Positions 17,065 to 26,484 of a stretch of 64,000 bases of DNA are shown here, in pieces (within the stretch, counting starts at the first letter, position 1; each line of letters begins with the position of its first letter). The notes beneath the pieces were generated by a model. The model was given only the letters and a program-made list of their open reading frames with translations, had not been told where the DNA came from and ran no database searches. The translations under genes and the position numbers were made by a program. Source of the DNA: Fimbriimonas sp. (GTDB lineage Bacteria; Armatimonadota; Fimbriimonadia; Fimbriimonadales; Fimbriimonadaceae); assembly GCA_031292555.1 (NCBI GenBank), contig JARLGV010000022.1:107871-171870 (forward strand). The letters run 5' to 3'.

Positions 17065-17838
17065 ATGAAAATCGCCACCTTCAACGCGGCTTCCATACGA
17101 GCCAGACTGCCAATTCTTGTCGAGTGGTTGGCCCAGGTCGAGCCGGACGTTCTTGCGATTCAAGAAACGAAGGTGGAAGACGACAAATTCCCGCTCTCCG
17201 ATTTCGAGGACCTTGGATATCAAGTCGCTATTCACGGGCAGAAGTCTTGGAACGGAGTGGCGATCCTTAGCCGATCCCCGATTTCGTCCGTTCGAACGGG
17301 CTTTGGGGACGACCTGTTTCCAACCGATTGCCGGATCCTTTCCTGTGAGATTGATGGTGTGTCGATCGTGAACACGTATGTCCCTAACGGTAACACCGTA
17401 GGAAGCGACAAGTTCCTCTACAAGTTGAGCTGGATGGAGCGGTTTCGTCAGCTGCTCGACGAGAGATATCGGCCGGACGAACCGGTTATCTGGCTCGGAG
17501 ACATCAACGTGGCCCCCAAGCCAATCGATGTATACGATTCAAAGAAAATGTTTGGGGGCGTAGGGCACCATCCGGACGAGTTCGCCCGGCTCGATGCAAT
17601 TGTCGACTTCGGTCTGATCGACGTCTTCCGTAAGCATCAGCCGGAAGGCGGGAACTACACATTCTGGGATTTTCAGATTCCGCGAAGTGTCGAACGAAAC
17701 CTGGGCTGGCGAATCGATCACATCTACGCCACCGAAGCCCTCGCCGATCGTTGCCAGTCCTGCGTCATCGACATCGACCCAAGACGGTGGACCCGCCCCT
17801 CCGATCACACGTTCGTAGTCGCAGACTTTGACATCTAG
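17065..17838 (+). CDS. xthA: Exodeoxyribonuclease III / AP endonuclease
   Basis: An AP endonuclease of the ExoIII/Ape1 fold acting in base-excision repair. ATG 17065 begins exactly at the family N terminus (MKIATFNAASIRARL); a longer open frame upstream runs antisense through pyrC and is not coding. Motifs in order: Asn in FNAASIR, QETKVED (metal Glu), NGVAILSR, WLGDINVAP (Asp, Asn), GGNYTFWDFQ, WRIDHIYAT and SDHTFVVADF (catalytic His near the C terminus). 257 residues is normal. It diverges from pyrC across 61 bases that must hold both promoters, and its stop is 7 bases from the convergent STN-like gene. Confidence 0.93.
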   Translation: MKIATFNAASIRARLPILVEWLAQVEPDVLAIQETKVEDDKFPLSDFEDLGYQVAIHGQKSWNGVAILSRSPISSVRTGFGDDLFPTDCRILSCEIDGVSIVNTYVPNGNTVGSDKFLYKLSWMERFRQLLDERYRPDEPVIWLGDINVAPKPIDVYDSKKMFGGVGHHPDEFARLDAIVDFGLIDVFRKHQPEGGNYTFWDFQIPRSVERNLGWRIDHIYATEALADRCQSCVIDIDPRRWTRPSDHTFVVADFDI

Positions 17839-17845
17839 CGGCTTT

Positions 17846-20167
17846 CTAGGGAGGAGGCGCCGCACCCCCGTCTCCGTTCAAATTGACCTTGCCAAGACTC
17901 GATCTCAATCGAGACAATTGTCGATTCACCTGATCTTGGAAATCTTGGGGAAGGCCCTGGAATGTGGCGGCTGGACCCTGCAGATCGATGAATGGGTCGT
18001 CCAAAGATCGTGTAAACGTGACGCGAGGCAGAAGCTGAAACTCAAAGGTGTAGGTAGATTCCTTTGCGTAATGGAAGATATCGTATTTGGGGGCTTGGCC
18101 AAAGGTGGCAAACTCCGGACGTTCGGCCTGATACATTTGAGACGCCAGGCGTGATGCAGTCAATATCGCCGAATTGCCCGTGCTGTTTTCGATGCCAAGC
18201 ACCGCATTCTCCGAACGGATTCTGAACACGAGCCGCCCGTCGTGCGGCAAGCCATCGGGCAAGATCTGGGTCCTTTCGCTCAATACGCTGTCGTTCCGAC
18301 CGAAAAACAAGGGACTTACAACTCTGCTTCTACGGTTCGGCCGGGGTTGTTGTACGGTGGGTCCATCCTCGGAATTGAATACATCGTACGAGAGCCAATC
18401 TACCTGCTGAGACGTAAGGTCGGTGAAAGATATGGGCTGACCTGCCTGGACGGCGCTCTTCTCGGCAGGGGTGAGGGCGGCGTAGAATCGGAGCGTCCAT
18501 GGACCGGAAAGGTAGTTCATCGCCTTCTGCCCTGCCGTGTGGTTAACGATCTGCAGATAAATACCGTCGATGTCGCCCATAGAAGCCGGCTTCTCCTGTC
18601 GGACCGCAAAAGGCGCCATATCGTCGAGACGCAAGATGCGGGTGGAGTCCAGTGTCCGAAGCATCGGTCCCAAGTATTCGCGGCTAACCCGGTTTTGGGT
18701 CCCCGTCGCCTGGTGTCTTGCACAAACCGTCAGCCACCCGGCGTTCTCCTGGACAGCCAAACCCGCTTCGGGGCCGACAATTTCCACGAGATCGTGAGGA
18801 GATACTTTCTCGTCCGCCACGCGCTTGGTCAGGGTGTAGAACGACGTATCCGGTAGATCGGCCACCAGGTTCTCACTCAGTGCGTTGGCCGCCGAAGCGA
18901 ATGCTTCTCCAGGAACGAATGATTCCGGATCGAATTTCTCAGGATGAAGGATTCTCTCCAGGAGTGCGCTCGACACCTTGCTCTTCTTTCCCGCAGCGTC
19001 GTCCGAACTGAGGGTGAAAGACACAGGTTCTTCGCTGGAAACCGAGACCGTCGATGACATGACCACGGAAACCATGCGAGTGCTTCCCCCGAAGGAGAAG
19101 ATGCCGCCGTCTAGGTTCTTGGACAGTTCCTTGGAAAGCGGGCTGATGGAGATTGGATCGATGCCGGAGAGCTTTGCCGGGGGTTTTGCCACTGGATCCA
19201 ACGTGTAGGCTCCCGAGCCGATCGTCTCTCCATTCGTATCGGCAACCGTCAAGTGGGTGGATAGGGATGATCCATCTCGCTTGATCACGAGAATCGCCTG
19301 ACCAATTCCCAGGTCCGGATTGCCGGGTGCTGGCTCTGCCATGGCACTACTGAACACCATGACATTCGTCTTTCCATTGCTTGGGTCGCTTGACTTATGG
19401 TCAAGGCTATATGCCTCGAGGAACTGCCGCTGTTGAGCGATGAACTCTCGGAGTATCCTCGGCGAACTCCCGCCGAGCGCTCTCTGCATCGGCGTGGGCT
19501 GCAGCGCAAAGACGGTTCGAGTGCCAGGCGCCAACGACGCCAGTTTCGAGGTTCCGATATCGGCCAACAGAGCGGGTATGGCGCGTTCAGCCGGCGACGA
19601 CGTGCCCGAGGACGGCTGGCTTATGAAGCTGATACCGCCGCCGCCGGAGATCTTGATGTTGGCGGGAATTCCTTCGGCCCCTTTCGCCGCTTTCTGCGCC
19701 TCCGAGGCACTCCATGCGGGCAGACCCTTGACACGGTCGACCGCGGCATCCACGGCATCCTTCAACTCGGCTCGGCGGTCTTCCAACTCGCGCGAGGTCG
19801 CCTGTTTCGTCAACTGCGGAGTTCGAATGAGCCGATAACCAGAACCCTCCGGCCGCCACTCGGCATTCGCCACTTTGGCGATTCGGTCCATCAGGTCCTT
19901 GGCCGGCACGTCCTTTACGTGGATCAGTAGGACCTCGTCCTCAGTTTGGGGGCTTGTGTCCAGGGCGAATCCCATCGCCTTCGATAGCTGGGGGAAGAGC
20001 ACCTTGGCTCGCGAGGCGGGGGCATCGAACGTCACGCCCGCATCAGGTGGAAGTTTGGTGAGGGCGGTGCAAAGCAGAATTGCAGTTAAGAGTGGCATGG
20101 CAATAATCAGGCAAACTGGTCTGCTGGCCCTAGCGAAGCTGGGAAGCGGCAACCTGTTTCCTTTCAT
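17846..20167 (-). CDS. Large secreted protein with STN/secretin-like N domain
   Basis: Start ATG 20167 gives a basic n-region and a hydrophobic segment (LIIAMPLLTAILLCTAL), a signal peptide or anchor; an ATG at 20098 is the alternative. Residues about 40-120 (VTFDAPASRAKVLFPQL, then LLIHVKDVPAKDLMDRI and EWRPEGSGYRLI) follow the STN pattern of secretin and TonB N domains: a small beta-alpha-beta unit that scores a short peptide cleft. The remaining 650 residues match no family I know: a helical segment rich in Ala/Lys (110-160), a Gly/Ser linker, then mixed alpha/beta stretches and a C-terminal tail ending GGAAPPP. No secretin channel or TonB barrel follows. It may be a periplasmic sensor or scaffold; this is inference. 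773 residues. Confidence 0.7.
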   Translation of the reverse strand: MKGNRLPLPSFARASRPVCLIIAMPLLTAILLCTALTKLPPDAGVTFDAPASRAKVLFPQLSKAMGFALDTSPQTEDEVLLIHVKDVPAKDLMDRIAKVANAEWRPEGSGYRLIRTPQLTKQATSRELEDRRAELKDAVDAAVDRVKGLPAWSASEAQKAAKGAEGIPANIKISGGGGISFISQPSSGTSSPAERAIPALLADIGTSKLASLAPGTRTVFALQPTPMQRALGGSSPRILREFIAQQRQFLEAYSLDHKSSDPSNGKTNVMVFSSAMAEPAPGNPDLGIGQAILVIKRDGSSLSTHLTVADTNGETIGSGAYTLDPVAKPPAKLSGIDPISISPLSKELSKNLDGGIFSFGGSTRMVSVVMSSTVSVSSEEPVSFTLSSDDAAGKKSKVSSALLERILHPEKFDPESFVPGEAFASAANALSENLVADLPDTSFYTLTKRVADEKVSPHDLVEIVGPEAGLAVQENAGWLTVCARHQATGTQNRVSREYLGPMLRTLDSTRILRLDDMAPFAVRQEKPASMGDIDGIYLQIVNHTAGQKAMNYLSGPWTLRFYAALTPAEKSAVQAGQPISFTDLTSQQVDWLSYDVFNSEDGPTVQQPRPNRRSRVVSPLFFGRNDSVLSERTQILPDGLPHDGRLVFRIRSENAVLGIENSTGNSAILTASRLASQMYQAERPEFATFGQAPKYDIFHYAKESTYTFEFQLLPRVTFTRSLDDPFIDLQGPAATFQGLPQDFQDQVNRQLSRLRSSLGKVNLNGDGGAAPPP

Positions 20168-20246
20168 TATCCTACGCAGATGCCTGTCTCCTTGCACCCG
20201 ATACGTCACATCCACTTATGGACACGTCCACCGCATCGATGCGAGC

Positions 20247-20252
20247 CATAAT
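20247..20252 (+). promoter_or_regulatory. -10 element CATAAT, leaderless start of rluD-like gene
   Basis: CATAAT (five of six) predicts a start at about 20259, within one base of the GTG at 20258. No ribosome site or -35 is visible. Confidence 0.4.
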
Positions 20253-20257
20253 CTCTT

Positions 20258-21160
20258 GTGATACTCGTCGCAGATAAAGAGGAGCGGATTGACCGATTTC
20301 TGGCGCGCATGCTGCCAGAGCACAGTCGTTCCCGCCTGACAAAGCTGGTGGAAAGCGGCGATGTCTTAGTTGAGGGGAAGGCGCAGAAGCCGTCCTTCGC
20401 GTTGAAACCAGGAATGGAAGTGACCCTCGATGAGCCGGGTCCCAGCGAAGTGCACGACCTGACACCGGCCGACATTCCCTTGGAAGTACTGTACGAGGAC
20501 GATGACCTCCTCGTAGTCAATAAACCTCGAGGATTGGCCGCTCATCCTGCCGCTTCGCTGAAGGAGCCGTCGCTCGTAAACGCGTTGCTTGCCAGAAACA
20601 CGTCGCTGAGTCAGACGGCCGGCGCCTTTCGACCCGGCATCGTGCACCGGCTCGACAAAGAGACGACGGGTCTGATGGTCGTCGCGAAGACGGATCAGGC
20701 TCATGTTTTGCTCGCGAAGCAGATGGAAAGCAAGACCGCCGAGCGGCGGTACTTCGCAGTTGTATGGGGCGATATCGAACAGGAGAGATTCAAAGTCGAG
20801 GCCCCGATTGCTCGGAACAAACACAACCGCCTGCTTATGGGTGTCGATCCCGGCGGGAAGCCGGCGGTGACGCATATCAAGCGATTGAAGCGAATGAGCC
20901 AAGGTACGCTTGTGGCCGCTCGCCTGGAGACCGGTCGGACACACCAGATTCGGGTCCATCTGAGTGCCGTCGGGCATCCGGTACTGGGAGATCGGCTCTA
21001 CGCGTCCCGTGAGTCAGGAACGGGCGCATTGCAGCTTCACGCCGGGTATCTCGCCTTCGATCATCCCGCTGACGGGCGAAGAGTGGCCATATACGCCGAG
21101 CCCGATAGTGAGTTCTGGGGAACCCCGTACGTGTCCCGCCGGGACCTGGAAGAATTCTAG
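20258..21160 (+). CDS. rluD: RluA-family rRNA pseudouridine synthase (RluD type)
   Basis: It isomerises uridine to pseudouridine in 23S rRNA (the RluD target is helix 69; the exact site here is inferred). N-terminal S4 RNA-binding domain at about 10-70 (ERIDRFLARMLPEHSRSRL, GDVLVEGK), then the synthase domain: VVNKPRGLAAHP near 88, HRLDKETTGLM with catalytic Asp near 130, and GRTHQIRVHL near 230. 300 residues is typical. GTG start at 20258 begins right at the S4 domain. It diverges from the STN-like gene. Confidence 0.93.
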   Translation: MILVADKEERIDRFLARMLPEHSRSRLTKLVESGDVLVEGKAQKPSFALKPGMEVTLDEPGPSEVHDLTPADIPLEVLYEDDDLLVVNKPRGLAAHPAASLKEPSLVNALLARNTSLSQTAGAFRPGIVHRLDKETTGLMVVAKTDQAHVLLAKQMESKTAERRYFAVVWGDIEQERFKVEAPIARNKHNRLLMGVDPGGKPAVTHIKRLKRMSQGTLVAARLETGRTHQIRVHLSAVGHPVLGDRLYASRESGTGALQLHAGYLAFDHPADGRRVAIYAEPDSEFWGTPYVSRRDLEEF

Positions 21161-21590
21161 GACGCCTATTCGTCGATGGATCGAATTCCCGTGCCCAGCA
21201 GGATCTTCGAACTGGGCAAACAATGGCGTTGAGTTCGTCGGCGACGGGGGCCGCGTTTAAGTCATCCCCTTTTGTGGGGCGCGAAGTAGATCTGGCCAAG
21301 AGAACAGTTACTTCCTTCTATGCCATTTACTGGGAGTGCAGATCTGGAGGATACGCGCCTTTCGCGAATGCACCTCGTCAGTAAGGCATGGCCCCCAGTT
21401 CACGGGTCCGCTTAGCAGTCGTCATCGCCTTCGGCTCTATCAGCAGCGTGGCTTTCGCCAATGCCGCTATGAGGCTTGCTCTGGAGATGTTCGAGTTTCG
21501 AACGTGGAAGGATTGCGTCGTCACGATGGTCGTGATGGAGGCGTGAGTAGCGGCATACGAGCCTGACTACGAACGATTCGATACCGAGGA

Positions 21591-21716
21591 ATGCAAACGA
21601 AAACTGTCTGCCTGTTTCGAGTCAAGTATGCAGGCGACGGCTACGGCTACACCGTCAGCCTACAGGACGGTACTGTGGAGTTCACATCGGACTTGGCAAG
21701 ACTGGGCTATCGCTAA
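21591..21716 (+). CDS. Doubtful 41-residue peptide
   Basis: ATG directly follows GAGGA (21586-21590), too close for an ideal ribosome site. The peptide contains GYGYTVSLQDGTVEFTSDLA, which reads like one beta-hairpin of a larger domain, possibly a fragment of a decayed gene. No homologue is known to me. Confidence 0.2.
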   Translation: MQTKTVCLFRVKYAGDGYGYTVSLQDGTVEFTSDLARLGYR

Positions 21717-21765
21717 CAGCCTACGCTGGAAGTGTCCTTGCGGCCAATTGGAGAGGAACTAGGTT

Positions 21766-22026
21766 ATGGATGGTGTGCCGCGCCGTGAGTATGGCCTGCG
21801 CATCTCAGAGACAGGGGCAAGACATGGTTCCCGTTGCACCTACCAGTTGTCCGGAGCCTTGATCAGGCGACTGTCGATCGGCGAGGCCAAAGTAAACGTC
21901 GCCGCCGCTGTCTCAAATGGTCCTGAGGTCCCATTTGTCGACATCAATGATAGACAATTCGAATCATTTTCTTGGGGCAGTATTCTGCATGATAGTGACT
22001 GCAAGCCAGTTTCTTGTGTAGACTAG
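21766..22026 (+). CDS. Doubtful 86-residue hypothetical protein
   Basis: ATG 21766 follows GAGAGGAAC, a fair ribosome site (AGAGG about 10 bases upstream). The product is polar, with four cysteines and no recognisable motif or signal peptide. It may be a small lineage-specific gene or a chance frame in a degraded region. Confidence 0.25.
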   Translation: MDGVPRREYGLRISETGARHGSRCTYQLSGALIRRLSIGEAKVNVAAAVSNGPEVPFVDINDRQFESFSWGSILHDSDCKPVSCVD

Positions 22027-22096
22027 GCCCATCTTTGCCGCACTCTTTGGTCGGTAGCGATTCTAGGGTAGCGGCCCTGGAACAAGGGAGTTTTCG

Positions 22097-24955
22097 ATGT
22101 TCTTTTCTCGTTTTGTGCTGAGCCGGCAACGGCTCGAAGCATCGCCAAAGTCAATCTTGCGCACGATATGCGGCCTGACTGCCGCCGTTGTTCTTTCTGG
22201 TTGTGGTGGCGGTGGACCGAATTTCGGGGGCACTAAAGGAGGTGGCGGAGGAGTCACCACGCCGGTGCAGCCGTCCAATTCGGCGACCTTCCAGGTTGAC
22301 CTTACAACGGGCAAGGTCCAAGTGATTTCGAGCGCGGGTAGCGGCAAGGCGATCGTTCAGAGTCGAGCGATCTTTGTTGGCAACACGATTGGCTACACGA
22401 CGAGTGACCTTGTTAACGACTCGGGCCTGTCGACTGGTATCCGATCAACCAACGTCTCGCTCACGAACAATTTTGGACTGGCCATCGGCGCCGATTCGAC
22501 CGGAGCACAACGAGGCGTTAAGGTCGTCCTGGGACCCATAACGAACTTGGCCGCTCCCATCGACTTGAGACCTTTTGTGAACGTGTCGACCTTCGCCGGC
22601 ACTGGCGTCCTGGGATCCAACAACGGACCATCATCGTCAGCGACGTTCGGGAGCCCCCGAGGGGTTGCGCTCGACGCATCTGGAGCGATCTACGTCACGG
22701 ACGACAACTACTCGAAGATTCGCAAAATCTCAAATGGGTACGTGACGACGTTGGCAGGAGGAGGCACAATCGGCGCCGACGGAGTTGGAGCCTCAGCGGG
22801 GTTCAAGTACCCCCGCGGCATCGCCCTGAATCCCGTCGATGGTTCACTGATCGTGGCAGACTTTGGCGCCCATCAAGTCCGTCGCGTAACGACGAGCGGC
22901 ATTGTGTCGACCATCGCCGGTGTTGTCAACACGCCGGGCTACATCGATGGCGCCGGTAACACTGCCGAATTCAACAGCCCGTGGGGTGTGGCAGTCGACC
23001 AAAGCGGAGCGATCTACGTGGCGGATAGCAATAACAACATGGTCCGCAAGATCTCATTCTTGGGCGGAGATCCAACCAAGAACACGAGCTACTCGGTGTC
23101 CACGCTAACCGGTATGTTAGCGGGGGGCTCGACAGATGGACCTCCCGGAACCGCCAAGCTATTAGTTCCAGCGGGTCTCGCTTACGACGGGCAGGGCAAC
23201 ATCTACGAAGCCGATAGCGGCAGCGAGAAGATCCGGCGGATCGATACGTTGACGGGCAACACGGTCACTATCGCGGGAACGGGCACCAAATCCTCGACTG
23301 ACGGTCTTGGAAGCACGGCCACCTTCAACGTGCCGCGCGGAATTGCCTACGTCAACGGCGCGATAGTCGTTGCCGACTCAGGATCGAACTTCCTTCGCCA
23401 ACTCATTCTCCTTCCGGGCGCGGCATCGTCATCGAGCCAGGGGTGGCAGGTCAGCACAATGACGAATGGCGGCACTGGCGCGACGGACGGCGACGGTACG
23501 GTGGCTTCGTTTAGCACTGTCGACTTCCTTGCGGCCAGTCCGTCCGGTGCTTTGTATATCAGCGACATTCAGAATCACAAGGTTCGGCGGTTAGTTCCGA
23601 CGAACGGTCAGTTTCCCATTGGTGTTGCGACCGGTTCGCCTAGCACCGCTCCAGTTAGCGTGTCCAACGCTGACGGATACGAAGCAGGAAACGGAACGGG
23701 CACGCAGCTCCCCTTTTTCCTGTACAACACCGTTCTTGGGCGTGGTCAAACGACCGATCCCAAGATTTGGAGCTTCAACGTTCCAACCGGGGTAACGGCG
23801 TTCACTTTCTCGGTGAACGTGGTTGCCGACACGCCAGTTCCCAGCACGGTCGACAGCGGCACTGGAGTTGGTTCGAATCAATCGTACGTACGGACCATCG
23901 CAGGTTCGCCAACGGTGAGTGGAATGGTGAATGGACCGGCCACGGCAGCCTTGTTCCATGGGTGGGCATTTTCTGCCGTTGACTCGTCGGGGGTCCTCTA
24001 CATCGCCGACACCTACAACAATGCTATCCGTAGGATGGACACCAACGGCATCGTGTCGACGGTGGCCGGCGATACTGGGGTGCCAAGCGCCGTGAACGGA
24101 ACAGGCGATGTGGCGACCTTCCAGGAACCAGCAGGGATCGGAGTCACACCTGATGGTTTGACAATCTATGTAGCGGACAGCGGGAACAACCTGATTCGTC
24201 GAGTATCAAGGACCGGTGGCGATCCGACGAGGCCAACAAGCTGGACGGTTTCGACCGTAGCAGGCACGGGTGGGTCGGGAGGCAACTACTCAGCAGATAC
24301 GCCCGGTGATACTGCGACAATCAGCTCTCCGATGGGACTAGCCGTCGATTCGACAAGCAACACCATCTACTTCACCGAGTCTTCAGGAAATCGAATACGC
24401 TCAATTCACCTTCGAGGTGCTGATCCCGCGCTCGCTCATAGCTGGATTGTTCATCTGATTGCAGGCGATTCGGCAGCCGGTGCCTACGGGTTGGTCAACG
24501 GATACTTTACGACTGCCCGATTCCATAGCCCATTTTCACTTGCGCTTGACAAGGTCGGAAACCTCTACGTTGCCGATGAACTCAACAACGCCATAAGGAA
24601 GATCACGCCAGCCGGCCTTGTCTCGACGCTTGCTGGGTCTGCGACGGCAGGATATGCCGATGGCTCCGGGGCCTCAGCGCAGTTCACGAACCCTGTTGGA
24701 GTGGCGGCGGACTCAGCCGGCATCTGCTATGTGGCCGACTATTCAAATCATCGTATTCGAGCTATTTCACCAAGCGGTGTCGTTTCGACGGTTGCCGGAA
24801 ACGGCAGTTCCGGCCACGTCGATGGTCCGGGTGCTAGCGCGCAGATCAGCTTTCCAGTTGGAATCGCCGTGCTTCCTGGTGGAACATTGATCACCGGCTC
24901 TCAGAATGACGCTAGCATTCGAGCGATCGATCGCTCGTATGCTACGGCCAACTAA
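22097..24955 (+). CDS. Lipoprotein with two six-bladed NHL propellers
   Basis: ATG 22097 has AGGGAG six bases upstream. The leader ends in lipobox LSGC with Cys36, then a Gly-rich linker, so it is a lipoprotein on the outer face of a membrane. Twelve NHL blades are visible: six at about 165-505 (YVTDDNYSKIRKI, IVADFGAHQVRRV, YVADSNNNMVRKI, YEADSGSEKIRRI, VVADSGSNFLRQL, YISDIQNHKVRRL) and six at about 600-950 (YIADTYNNAIRRM, YVADSGNNLIRRV, YFTESSGNRIRSI, YVADELNNAIRKI, YVADYSNHRIRAI, ITGSQNDASIRAI). Repeating VSTxAG and GxxDGxGxxAxF stretches link the blades. Between the propellers is a beta-rich spacer (about 510-595). NHL propellers bind proteins, RNA or glycans; the ligand here is unknown. 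A hairpin terminator follows. Confidence 0.88.
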   Translation: MFFSRFVLSRQRLEASPKSILRTICGLTAAVVLSGCGGGGPNFGGTKGGGGGVTTPVQPSNSATFQVDLTTGKVQVISSAGSGKAIVQSRAIFVGNTIGYTTSDLVNDSGLSTGIRSTNVSLTNNFGLAIGADSTGAQRGVKVVLGPITNLAAPIDLRPFVNVSTFAGTGVLGSNNGPSSSATFGSPRGVALDASGAIYVTDDNYSKIRKISNGYVTTLAGGGTIGADGVGASAGFKYPRGIALNPVDGSLIVADFGAHQVRRVTTSGIVSTIAGVVNTPGYIDGAGNTAEFNSPWGVAVDQSGAIYVADSNNNMVRKISFLGGDPTKNTSYSVSTLTGMLAGGSTDGPPGTAKLLVPAGLAYDGQGNIYEADSGSEKIRRIDTLTGNTVTIAGTGTKSSTDGLGSTATFNVPRGIAYVNGAIVVADSGSNFLRQLILLPGAASSSSQGWQVSTMTNGGTGATDGDGTVASFSTVDFLAASPSGALYISDIQNHKVRRLVPTNGQFPIGVATGSPSTAPVSVSNADGYEAGNGTGTQLPFFLYNTVLGRGQTTDPKIWSFNVPTGVTAFTFSVNVVADTPVPSTVDSGTGVGSNQSYVRTIAGSPTVSGMVNGPATAALFHGWAFSAVDSSGVLYIADTYNNAIRRMDTNGIVSTVAGDTGVPSAVNGTGDVATFQEPAGIGVTPDGLTIYVADSGNNLIRRVSRTGGDPTRPTSWTVSTVAGTGGSGGNYSADTPGDTATISSPMGLAVDSTSNTIYFTESSGNRIRSIHLRGADPALAHSWIVHLIAGDSAAGAYGLVNGYFTTARFHSPFSLALDKVGNLYVADELNNAIRKITPAGLVSTLAGSATAGYADGSGASAQFTNPVGVAADSAGICYVADYSNHRIRAISPSGVVSTVAGNGSSGHVDGPGASAQISFPVGIAVLPGGTLITGSQNDASIRAIDRSYATAN

Positions 24956-24974
24956 GATTGTGACTTAGTCCGTT

Positions 24975-25003
24975 GGGTCTTCGAGCACTTTGCTCGAAGG
25001 CCC
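24975..25003 (+). terminator. Hairpin terminator after NHL lipoprotein gene
   Basis: CTTCGAGCA / TGCTCGAAG with a three-base loop, extended by a T-G wobble and GGG/CCC to 13 pairs. The following GTCTTGGGTCTCC is T-poor, so it is a stable hairpin rather than a textbook terminator. Confidence 0.6.
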
Positions 25004-25164
25004 GTCTTGGGTCTCCTCCAAATGAAACCGCCTCAGGTGCGGGCCAGGCGATCCGGCAAACGTGCCGATTTGATGAACCGAGTTCCTTTTTCCGAATCAC
25101 GGTAAGAAGGCGCAAACGTGGCTGACCTTTCGCTGGTCGCCGTCCGTCTTACCGGAAAGAGAAC

Positions 25165-26484
25165 ATGGTTGTCGTTTTCCTTTCGCTCGCAATCCTACAG
25201 GCCGACTGGAGCCAGCCTCCGTTGTTTCCCACCATTTTCCCCAACCCTAGCGGTGTTAACGGTTTGGAGGAATACACGACGGCGATGGATCTACTCAGAT
25301 CTGGTCACTTCAACGCGTACGAGGACTGGCAATCGCCCGAGGAAAGGGCCAAGAACTCGCTGCCTTCAGCGTTGGCAAGTGGTCGGTTCGCTGGACAGAC
25401 TGTTAAGCCGGACCCACGATATACCGATCTTGTCAACCGCCTGGATGGGCTGAACCTTCTCCAGATGCGACAAGAAGAGGTCCGCCAGTTCGGACATGCC
25501 TTAGACCTCGTGGATGCCGGAAACGGCAAGGACTGCGTGTTTCCACCGACAGCCGACTCCTTCAAGTTTCCGCCGGTGGCAGAGGTATTCGGCTTAATGC
25601 ACCTCGGGACGAACTCGTCCTACGTCGAACTCTGCAACGGGCACGGAACCGCCGCCGTGTCGGATCTGGCAAAGGTCCTCGTCATGTCGGACCGGCTCGC
25701 ACGCCGCAATCACTTTGCCCAGATCGTGTCGATGGTGACGGAAACAACTTGGACGTCCTGGCTGAACGACAACATGGACCGTCTTTCGCTAAGCGACGCC
25801 AGGTATCTCGAGGCCGCGATTGACGGAGTTCTGAGTCAACCCCCGGCTTGCCTGGATGCGTATCGGAAGGAGATCCTTCACGCCAAGGACTCGGTTCGCG
25901 AGATGATTCTGAGTGAGCGGAAGAGCGAGGTCACTGGAAAGGGCAAGCTAGAAGCAGATGTTGCCACGATTCTGAAGTCACTTTCCGATTCGGACGTCGA
26001 TGCGTTGATCCAGCGAGTCCAGCAGTCGATTCTGGAGAAGGGTGACCTTTTGTTCAATCGAATTACCGGACCGGAGCAGAATTGGCCCGCGCCACGTGAT
26101 GGCGGTTCGACGGAGAGTTCTCCAACGAGAGTAGCTAATGCCGCGGACGTTGAGGCGCTGTATGCTCGCAACTGGACGCCGCCGTTCGCAGAGAGACCGG
26201 ATTCGCTGTTGCCTATGCTCAAAGTGCGCGTTCAACTTCGGCTAGCGCGCCTCTATTGCCGCGTGCTGAGATTCAGGTGGGAGGCGAATCGGCTTCCTCG
26301 GAGCTTCCAGGAGCTTTCGCCGCCCGACGGATATGTGTTTGACCCACTGACTAATGGCTCCTTCGTGTACGAAGTCAGAAACGACGGTTTTCGCATATAC
26401 AGCAAAGGCTGGAACCAGACCGGTGAGGTCGATCTCAATTCAAAGCCGTCGAGGCAAGAGGCTCCTGTCGAGGCAACGCCGTGA
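25165..26484 (+). CDS. Exported protein of unknown function, tandem paralog 1
   Basis: ATG 25165 follows GGAAAGAG. The first 14 residues (MVVVFLSLAILQADW) are hydrophobic, a short export signal. No family is recognised. It shares with the next gene an N-terminal motif (FPNPSGVNGLEEYTTAMDLL against FPHPTGRNGFEEYLQAADLL), an EVRQFGHALDL / EIAQFGKALRL block and a C-terminal segment (LARLYCRVLRFRWEANRLP against LRLQARIQEYRWRNGKLP). The body is largely helical. The C-terminal Arg-Trp-x-x-N-x-x-x-L-P patch recalls bacterial proteins that contain pseudopilin-like tails, but this is weak. 439 residues, coupled to its paralog. Confidence 0.7.
   Translation: MVVVFLSLAILQADWSQPPLFPTIFPNPSGVNGLEEYTTAMDLLRSGHFNAYEDWQSPEERAKNSLPSALASGRFAGQTVKPDPRYTDLVNRLDGLNLLQMRQEEVRQFGHALDLVDAGNGKDCVFPPTADSFKFPPVAEVFGLMHLGTNSSYVELCNGHGTAAVSDLAKVLVMSDRLARRNHFAQIVSMVTETTWTSWLNDNMDRLSLSDARYLEAAIDGVLSQPPACLDAYRKEILHAKDSVREMILSERKSEVTGKGKLEADVATILKSLSDSDVDALIQRVQQSILEKGDLLFNRITGPEQNWPAPRDGGSTESSPTRVANAADVEALYARNWTPPFAERPDSLLPMLKVRVQLRLARLYCRVLRFRWEANRLPRSFQELSPPDGYVFDPLTNGSFVYEVRNDGFRIYSKGWNQTGEVDLNSKPSRQEAPVEATP

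Larger units (their letters stand above)
21161..22096. other. 936-base region without convincing genes
   Basis: Frames here are short and match nothing. Two are listed only as possibilities: 21591-21716 (41 codons after GAGGA, residues MQTKTVCLFRVKYAGDG) and 21766-22026 (86 codons). Base composition and codon use look less biased than in the neighbours, so it may be the remains of decayed genes. No tRNA-like cloverleaf or terminator was found. Confidence 0.5.
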
